NCBI GenBank assembly: GCA_018340375.1
Contig: JAFFJZ010000128.1
Location: 1-64,000 of the forward strand
DNA length: 64,000 nucleotides
Origin: Gonatopus flavifemur
Lineage: Eukaryota > Arthropoda > Insecta > Hymenoptera > Dryinidae
Direction: 5' to 3'
In this document: positions 56,147 through 64,000 of the stretch, in pieces
Numbering within the stretch: position 1 is the first letter of the stretch
How the letters are laid out: every line of letters begins with the position of its first letter
Notes under the pieces: model-generated
Told to the model about the DNA's origin: nothing
Seen by the model: the letters and a program-made list of their open reading frames with translations, nothing else
The model's database searches: none
Position numbers and translations under genes: made by a program

Positions 56147-58139
56147 TTGAATTCTTCTGAGCTTGAAACATTTTGGCCTCATTTCATGGAAAAGTGGCAA
56201 TTAGTTAAGCGGAATAAGCAGAAGTTTTTAAGAGAATATGATAAATTTTTGAACAATGATTTTGTGGCACATTTTAATGAAAATCATCATCGTGAAATCA
56301 ATGAGATCAGCAGGAGTAATGATGTTGGTCGACCACGTAAAACAATCAATCAACTCTCTTCAAGATCAGAGCAAAAGGTGATTCGTTTTTTGAGCTCTGA
56401 ATATTCAGTAGAAGCGCTTGGTAAGGCTATCACTGAAAAGAAGAGAAGTGAAGAAATGCTTGAAATACCTGAGATTGATGAGAAGATTCCAAGTGTGAAT
56501 ATGGGAGAGATTACGGAAAGTTCAACCGATCGAGGAAGTGAGATGCTGCAATCGAGAGAAGATGAAGAGTTCATGGAAGTTCGTGAAAATGAGAAAGACC
56601 AAGATAATCAGAATAATGAAAAAATTGAAGACATCGAGAATATGCAAGGAGAAAACAAGTAAATCACAGATATTCTAACAGATAGAGGAAAAACAATTAA
56701 AAATGCACAATTACTTGCTTTTTATTCAGACTCTGATTTGACTAAACTTGAGTATAATAACAGCCGGATACATTTGAAAACAAAATATGGTACCGCATTA
56801 CCTGATTACAGTGAAGTAACTAGAGCAAAAAGTGCGTGTCATCCCAATAAAATTGAAGTGAATGTAAATGGAGTTCAAATAGATCTTTAGGGTTTTATTA
56901 GATCATACAATTGAGAGGATTTTACTATCGATGCATGATCGATTTGATATAAATACTTTGAATGGGGAAGAATTAATTTTAAATGTGAAATACGGAATGG
57001 ATGGTTCAATGCAAGCCAGTTACCATCAAGGCTGGGATAATAATGAGGAAAACTTTGAATTTACAGACGCTCATGTTTTTATAACAACTATTGTACCTTT
57101 AGATTTGATTTTGAATGATAAATATGTTTGGAAAAACGATCAAGCTTCTTCTTCAAGATGGTGCCGACCTGTTAAATTCCAATTTCTCAAGGAATCTGAA
57201 AAGAATACGATTCGAGAGTTCAATTGTTTTCAACAGGAGATAGAAAATTTGCAACCATTCAGAATGAAAATGGGTGTATCGAGTTTCCTCATAACATACA
57301 ATCTAAGTTTCACTATGATAGATGGTAAGACTTGTAACCATGTTAGTGGTCACAGGGCAACAAGGTGTTGTAATGTTTGTGGCGCGAGTCCAGCAATGAT
57401 GAATGATTCAAACACAGTGAGAAACAGAAGTACAAAGCCGGAAGTATCAAATTATGGATTAGGTACTTTACATTGCAAAATTAGGTTTATGAAAGCGTTG
57501 CTGAAGTTGGCATATTATTCGGACTTCAAACAAGACATTTGCAGAGGAGAAGAACATGGAAAATCGAAAGAAATTAGGAAAGGAATAATTCAAAAAGATT
57601 TATAGGAACAACTGCATATCAAAGTAGATTATGTCAAACAGGGCTTCGGTACAACAAACACTGGCAATGCTGCTCGGAGATTTTTCGAACAACCTGAAGA
57701 AACTGCTGACATCCTGAAAATTGACAAAACTTTGGTGAATCGCTTGGGAATTATTCTGCAAGCATTGTCTTCTCATGAAAAAATCAATATTGAAGAGTTT
57801 GACCGTTACTGTTGCAAAACTGTAGATTCATACGTGAAATTGTATGGTTGGAAACCAATTGTACCTACTATGCCTCAAGTGTTAATTCATAGGAAAGACA
57901 TTATATCTCTGCATTTGGATATAGGTCGTTATTCTGAAGAAGCTTAAGAAGCAATGAATAGAATATTTAGATATGCAAGAGAGGAGAAAAGTAGGAAATT
58001 CAACAGACTAGTGACAAATAGGAATATATTAAATTTCTTATTGACCTCTTCGGACGCCCTAGTCAATACATATAGAATAGAGCCAAAGTCTGGAACCAAA
58101 AATTGTTCTGAAGAAGTAAAAAAACTCTTTATTGTGTAA
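56147..58139 (+). pseudogene. Transib transposase relic (RAG1-core relative)
   Basis: Collinear pieces span about 664 codons, near normal Transib length. An N-terminal part with GRPRKTINQL (56147-56659) ends at TAA, the frame continues to 56888, and a shift leads to 56931-57605 and on to 58139. Core motifs: KYGMDGSMQASYHQ (first catalytic Asp), SSRWCRPVKFQF, the second Asp in TMIDGKTCNHVSG, zinc-type CCNVCGASP, YGLGTLHCKIRFM and GFGTTNTGNAARRFFEQ. The third residue, Glu, lies in IGRYSEEA, followed directly by a TAA where the family has Gln. In-frame stops at 56660, 57603 and 57945 plus one frameshift near 56885 make it dead. CACAATG-like ends were not found. The first codons overlap the TCTCTGAATC array. 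Confidence 0.88.
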
Positions 58140-58415
58140 AAATTTATAATTTTACTATTATTGAAGTGTGCGAGATTGCACAGCCCTTCGAGCAGTTTTT
58201 GTGATTCAGGAGATAAAAGTTCACGAAGAGCCGATATGAGCCGGCTCGGTCAGATTTATAAGAGAGGTATAATTGTTGTAGAGGAAAAGATGGTGGAATT
58301 GTATAGAGGAGATGTAGAAATTTTGAGGAAAGATGAGATTAAGGATAGAGTGGACTGTATTGACAGGAAAAGATTGATAGGGGATAACAGAGAGGTGCAA
58401 ACTCGTTTGATTTCG
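58140..58415. other. Spacer between the Transib relic and the BEL/Pao LTR
   Basis: An 89-codon frame (58161-58430, plus) with KMVELYRGDVEILRKDEI is open but unrecognised and runs into the LTR. I see no other feature. Confidence 0.35.
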
Positions 58416-58912
58416 AATTTTACTCGATAGATTTATTCGATACTCTGTTACCCAAAGATAGGGCGTGACTCGATAGATAGATTCGATAGAACTGTGTCAC
58501 GTAAGACTTTCGCACGCTTTCTGTTTCTAAGGGCTCGTTACATGGTTTTCGATGCCCATTAGAATAGAGAGGGGATTTTTCGCGCGTGAATATACGACAA
58601 CGTAATTCACGTGAGAATCTTCCTCCTCGATACGGAACATGCCGCCCGCCTCGTGTGCACACACGAAATCGGTCCAGCTGTACTGTAGAAATCTCGGCAT
58701 GTCTCTACATCTTAAGGCTAACATTCCCGATCGTTCAAAGCCGCGTTGAACAATACAATATCGAACGAGAGTGGTTTTCTAGTATGCGTCGCTGATTGCC
58801 TTAAAGTTGGAGGCACGTTTAGGACATCCTCGTGGTCAATTTCCCTAGAAATCCTACGGTAAGAAGCAGAACAGATTGTAAGTAAAAAAAAAAAAAAAAA
58901 TACACGCCAACA
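58415..58912 (-). repeat. 3' LTR of a BEL/Pao retrotransposon (left limit approximate)
   Basis: Read on the minus strand it begins TGTTGGCGTGTA at 58912, shortly after the pol stop and GGATCCGCCACCCAC. It contains an A/T homopolymer of 17 bases, and an AATAAA (about 58432) near its end. The outer boundary cannot be fixed because the 5' LTR lies beyond the window; about 500 bp is an estimate. Confidence 0.6.
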
Positions 58913-59001
58913 GTGGGTGGCGGATCCCAAAGATTTAAGTGACGTGGATTCCATAATCAGGATTCGGTTTTAACTTATAAGCTAGGCTCTATGTACAAAA
59001 T

Positions 59002-62000
59002 TTACAATAATTTACAAAGTTTGGTGATTGGTCGAACGTACAAGGACTGAGCGGTCTTGACAGTGACCACTCTGGTGAGATGATCTGATCCTGGGTGACA
59101 ATGAGTGATTCGACCCAATTCCCATTTAGATGGTGGTAGAGTCGACTTTTTTAAGAGAACCAGGTCCCCTTCTTTGAGATTCTCATTCACCTTGGTCCAT
59201 TTCCCACGCTGTTGGAGCGTGTTGAGATAGTCGCTCGACCACAATCGCCAAAAGCGCTCGGTCATTTTTTGAACGGACTGCCATCGCGATAGGCGATTGT
59301 CGGATAGTTCCAGCAGAGAAGGTGTAGGGACGCTCTTTAAAGCGGTGCCCACTAGAAAGTGGCCCGGCGTTAATACGTCAAACTCGTCGACAGCGTCGGA
59401 TAAGGGAGCGATAGGTCGTGAATTTAAACACGCTTCGATTTTACATAGGAGCGTAGCAAACTCCTCGGAAGTGGGGATTGATGCACCCAACACTCTTCGT
59501 AGGTGATGTTTTACGCTTTTTACTCCTGCCTCCCAGATGCCGCCAAAATGCGGAGCATATGGGGGCAGGAAGTGCCAATTGACTCCGTCGGAAGCCAACT
59601 TCGTGAGAAGATTGGGGTCCGAAGTGACGATTTTGAAATTGGTGACTAGTTCTTTGCTAGCTCCCTGAAAATTCGTTCCCCGATCAGAATAGATATCACT
59701 CGGAAGACCTCGTCTTGCAACGAGGCGATCCAGAGCGGCGAGAAAAGATTGAGACGTGCTATCATGCACGAGCTCAAGGTGGATAGCTCGCGTCGATAGG
59801 CTGACGAATAAGGCTACATAAGGTTTATGCGGTTTTGCACCGCGATGTCGTTTTGCGAGGACTAAAAACGGACCTGCATAATCCAGGCCGGTGTGAGTGA
59901 AAGGTCGTGATGGTGTTGTTCTCACCGACGGTAAATCTGCCATTAACTGGGATATGGGAGCCGCTCGCTCTCTGATACATTTCACACATTGGTGAATAAT
60001 CGATCGAACAGCAGATCGTGCGCCTAGAATCCAATAGGATTCCCTCAGTGTCCGGAGAGTCAATTGAGAACCGCCGTGATAGGTCAACAGATGAGTATGT
60101 TGGATAATGAGCTCGGAAACTCGATTTCGGCTGAGAACTATGGGAAATTTACGGTGATACGGAAGTGAAGAATGGCGAAGCCGCCCGCCAACCCGTATGA
60201 TGTCGAATTCATCTATAAAGGGATTGAGCTTAATTAGAGGGCTGGTTTTTAGCAAAGCTTCGTTGGATTTCATGGCCGATAGTTCAACAGAAAAGGCGGA
60301 ACTTTGGGACTGTCGTATATAAAAATGAAGAGCGTCTTGTATGTCATTCGGAGAGAGCGGAAGTTGATCGGATGGTTTCTTTTTCTTCTTCAAGAGACGA
60401 ATAAATTTGAGTACGTAAGCAGTTACCCTGAGTAATCTTGGCCAAGCAGATATACGATCTTGTAAATCCCATTTGATATCGGAAGTGACAAGATGAGAGT
60501 GAGCTGTGATTTTTCGTTCCAAAGTTGGAACAACAGGGTCTTCAATTGATGTACAAGGCCAAGTTTCAGGAGGTTTAGATAACCAGGTGGGACCTGACCA
60601 CCGCAGAGGATGATCAACGAATACACTGGCTGAAATCCCGCGTGATGCACAGTCTGCCGGATTCATAGCTGTGGGTACATGGTGCCACTCCGCGGTGGGT
60701 ATTGTCGATTGGATTTTAGCCACGCGATTGGCGACAAAAGTTTGCCACGTGGCTGGTTCCTTTTTTATCCAACCCAAAGCTATGGTTGAATCCGTCCAAC
60801 AGTGTAATTTTAGCGATTGAGATGGTCTTGATGTCAAGATATAGGACAAAAGTCGGGACAACAACAGTGCAGCTGATAATTCCAGTCGTGGAATTGTTAA
60901 GGTTTTCAAAGGCGCCACTTTGGATTTGGCCATCAGAAGTGAGACCTTCGTTCGATTCTGGTCATCGATCACTCGCAGATAAACAACGGCTGCGTATGCG
61001 GCCGAAGACGCATCGCAAAAGCCATGTAGTTCTGCGTTTTGAAGATTGGGATGTTCGCCTGTCCATCTTGGGATTGAAACCGATCTTAATTGGGTGATAT
61101 CTTGGCGAAATGCAGTCCAGCTATTCAGTGAATCTGGGGGGAGTCGCTCGTCCCAATCCAGCTTTGCAGACCAGAGCTGCTGCATTAAGATTTTGGTTTT
61201 GATGACTACGGGCGCGATCCATCCAAGCGGATCGTAAACTTTGGATATAATGGAAAGTATTTCCCTTTTTGTAGGTTGAAGGGGTGAATTTAAATCCACT
61301 ATGATAGAGAATGCATCCACCGATGGGCTCCATCTGATTCCGAGGACCTTGAATTCCTCTCCCTTTTGAAATAGACGATCTGACGGAGTGGTTTCATCGG
61401 TGGAAGCAATCCCATCCAGGAGTTCAGGGTTGTTAGAGGCCCATCTACCTAAATGAAAACCGCCTGAAGTGAGAAGCTGGATCACTTGGGAACGAGTTTC
61501 GAAGGCTGTCTGCATGTTCTCTGTGCCGAACAGGATGTCATCCACATAAATGTGGTTTAAAAGTATCGATGTGGCCAATGGATATTTTGACCCTTCGTCT
61601 GAGACTAGTTGGCGGATAGCACGCATTGCCAAATACGGAGCACTAGCCAAACCGTACGTAACGGTTGCCAATTCATAAGAACTAAGGAGATCGGACGGAT
61701 CTGTTCGCCACAGGATTGTTTGATATTTTCGATCTCTTGGATCGAGCCAGACTTGCCTGAACATTTTATCAACGTCCGCACATAGGACATATTGAAAGGA
61801 TCTCCAACTCAACAGGATCAAAGGTAATTCTGATTGAAGTTTGGGTCCAGTTAAGAGTGGGTCGTTTAACGAACGACCATTTTTGGTGACGCACGACGCG
61901 TTGAAAACGACGCGAATGCGTTTAGATTCACCATCGCCCTTAAATACTGGATGATGGGGAAGATACACACGGTTCGGATCTTGTGTGTGGGATTCTACGA

Positions 62001-63990
62001 CATTCATATGTCCGAGGGTCTGGTATTCTTGCAAGAACCCAGCATATTGGTCGAAATCGTCTGGATTTCGATGAATTTTCTTTTCAATCCGTTGAAACGA
62101 ATTGGATGCTATTGAGAAAGAATCTCCTAATTCCAAATTCTGATTCGGATGAAATGGTAGTCGGACGACGTATCGGCCGTCTGAGTGACGTGAGTGAGTA
62201 GTGCGAAAGTGCTCTTCACAATACTCGTCGTTCTGAGAAAGCTGGTAGGGGGAGTCAAGTTCTTCGATCTCCCAAAATCTTTTGAGGGACCGATCCAAAT
62301 CAAGATTGCTCAGATTTGCTCGGATAATTCTCTGAGTCGGACGTAGCTGGCCACACGGACCTGAGATTATCCACCCGAAGATGGAGTTTTGAGCCGTAGG
62401 GGTTCCTATTGGACCCTGGATAAGTCCATCTAACAATATGGAGCCGTACACGTCTGCGCCGATTAATAGAGATATCCCTTCCGTCGAGGAAGAACTATCC
62501 GCTAGTTGGAGACCACGAAGATGAGCGTAATCGAACACATTGCAAGATTTTGAAGGAACATGAGAAGAGATTGCGCGTACTACGTACGCTGTTATTGGAA
62601 GCGGTGATGTCGCTCCGTCAACCGGCGCGATCGACAATCTGACCGCCGATCTAACTGATTCCACCCGACTACCTCCCATCCCGGAGACAGTCGCGTTCAC
62701 TTTGGTTCGATTTAAACGTAATAATTGAGCCATTTGCTCAGTAATGAAAGTCGAATCAGCACCTTGGTCAAGTAGAGCGCGAACCGTGACATTATCTCTA
62801 TTTGGAGTGATAATTTTGACCCATGCGGTTGCTAACAAGGTAGGTCGATGCAAGTTGACTGGTACGGTACAACCATGCATCACTACCGACGTGGTACCCG
62901 CTCCACCTGAGAAGGTTCGTGCATTTGGATTCAACTGATTCGCCTCTGATTCATTTGGAGTGGTTGGATTCACGTGCGGATTTGCACGTGGATCTGGACC
63001 TCGTGAGGTCACAGATGTGCCCTGAAAGTTAGGATGAGAGTGCAGGAGCGAATGATGTTTTTGGCCACATTGGAGGCAAACTTTCTGACTCGAGCAGTCT
63101 CGAGTACCATGTCCCTTTCCCAAACAATTGGTGCAAAGATGCAATTTTTTCGCTTGCATCTCCCGCTGCTGCACATTCAAACGTTTAAAGGCATCACATA
63201 CATATATTTTATGATCATCGTGGCAATAAACACATTTTAATTTTGATATTGAATGATGAGATCGTAATGGTTTTGCAGATTTAGATTTAGATATATTAGA
63301 TTTTTCGGTCGATACTTGGGAATTTGTAACCGCTTCTAAGGTCCTTATTCGGACATCTAAAAATTGACTGAATTGTGCATAAGTCGGAAATTCTACGGAA
63401 TCCCCCAAAGATTCTTCCCATTCTCTTCGGGAATGTCGATCCAATTTTCTCGCGAAGATTACGACCGTTAGATCGTCCCAAGTATCGACTGGTCTTTCAA
63501 GATTTGTCAACGCTAAGATGACTTCATTACAAACATCACGCATGATTTTCAAACCTCTTAAAACATTGTCTGCAACAGGCGGAATATCGAGAAAAGAACA
63601 AACATGTGTTTCTATTATAGCACGGGGATTATTGAAACGGTCTTTAACTAATTTCCACGCCATATTAAAATTAGCGTTTGTCACTTTTACATTTTTCAAC
63701 ACATTACTGGCCTCGCCCTTCAAACAATCTTTGAGGTAATGCAGCTTTTGAACGGGAGTCAAAGATTTATTTTTTATGGCTAACGCCTCAAAGATGTCAT
63801 GGAACTCAGCCGAATTGGCGTAATCACCGAAGAAAGACGGCAGACTGATTCGTGCTAGGGAGCACGTACTGTTAAATTCAGGACTTACTGCTTGTTGGGA
63901 CGTACCAGATGCGGGAACGTCATCTTTAGGAGGCGTTAATTTTCATTAATGAAATCCACGGTGGATAAAAAAACACCCTCCAGTGTATCG
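59002..63990 (-). CDS. BEL/Pao gag-pol polyprotein, 5' end beyond the window
   Basis: A single frame of at least 1,586 codons ends at 59002 and stays open upstream to about 63935. Approximate residues from 63762: capsid-like helices (1-170), then three zinc knuckles (CVYCHDDHKIYVC, CTNCLGKGHGTRDC, CLQCGQKHH; 175-245). Next come an aspartic protease (ALLDQGADSTFI, ~330), reverse transcriptase (YVDDILFGTE, ~740), RNase H (HCWTDSTIALGWI, ~1000), and integrase: HHCC (HLLTYHGG...CVKC, ~1220) and DDE (LDYAGPFL, YSDRGTNFQG, HFGGIWEAGVK). A TGA in this frame near 63940 sits beside another frame with gag-like sequence up to the window edge. There is thus a probable one-base shift in gag; I have not rejoined it. 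Pol looks intact. Confidence 0.93.
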
Positions 63991-64000
63991 TAGCGGTCGT

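Noticed and set aside
58161..58430. 89-codon plus-strand ORF beside the BEL/Pao LTR
   Set aside because: It is unrecognised, overlaps the LTR edge and shows no clear coding signature beyond being open.

Overview
The window looks like an AT-rich arthropod nuclear scaffold, most likely an insect. A parasitoid wasp or other hymenopteran is my best guess, because of the purine-rich LINE ORF1 and the heparanase gene, but I hold that weakly. It is dominated by transposable elements (TEs): inverted-repeat elements with clean target-site duplications (TSDs), TEs inserted inside other TEs, and a few spliced genes. There are no operons, CRISPR arrays, or tRNA/rRNA genes that I can support.

Layout. (1) 1-10.3 kb: two head-to-head spliced genes encode the FAR1/MULE-type DNA-binding domain seen at the N-terminus of ZSWIM3-like and Mutator-like proteins. 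The left one is a complete three-exon gene of about 159 codons on the minus strand. The right one, on the plus strand, has three exons and a PHD-like C-terminus reached through a homopolymer frameshift. They share a ~1.5-kb imperfect palindrome as their divergent upstream region. (2) 4-8.1 kb: the 5-kb intron of the right gene holds several foldback elements. (3) 10.4-12.5 kb: degenerate tandem arrays with periods of ~172 and ~200 bp. (4) 15-26.2 kb: one EnSpm/CACTA-like tnp2 transposase gene is broken by a Tc1-like element (TA TSD), a hAT element (8-bp TSD) and a long-TIR palindromic element (AATT TSD). The hAT carries two further inverted-repeat elements and the palindromic element carries one. 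Removing each insert plus one TSD restores the host reading frame at all three joints. (5) 26.2-30.6 kb: palindromic and hAT-type non-autonomous elements. (6) 31-41.5 kb: a 110-bp minisatellite is invaded by a non-LTR retrotransposon. The arrangement of its four pieces is explained by insertion of one copy into another followed by duplication of the 3' half. (7) 42.5-44.5 kb: a mariner pseudogene, itself split by a 160-bp palindromic insert, lies inside an inverted-repeat element that abuts the next gene. (8) 44.5-45.6 kb: the last three exons of a heparanase gene (GH79) on the minus strand, the only clear ordinary host gene. (9) 48-50.7 kb: a decayed unrecognised protein and an ORF1-only LINE derivative with a 13-bp TSD. 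(10) 51.3-55.7 kb: an apparently intact transposon with ~890-bp TIRs, AATT TSD and a spliced DUF7869-like transposase, related to the non-autonomous palindrome at 23.8-26.0 kb. (11) 56.1-58.1 kb: a decayed Transib (RAG1-core-related) transposase. (12) 58.4-64 kb: the 3' LTR, pol and part of gag of a BEL/Pao LTR retrotransposon that runs off the window.

Family names rest on motif recognition from the translated sequence, with no database search. Splice junctions are inferred from GT/AG sites and phase arithmetic.
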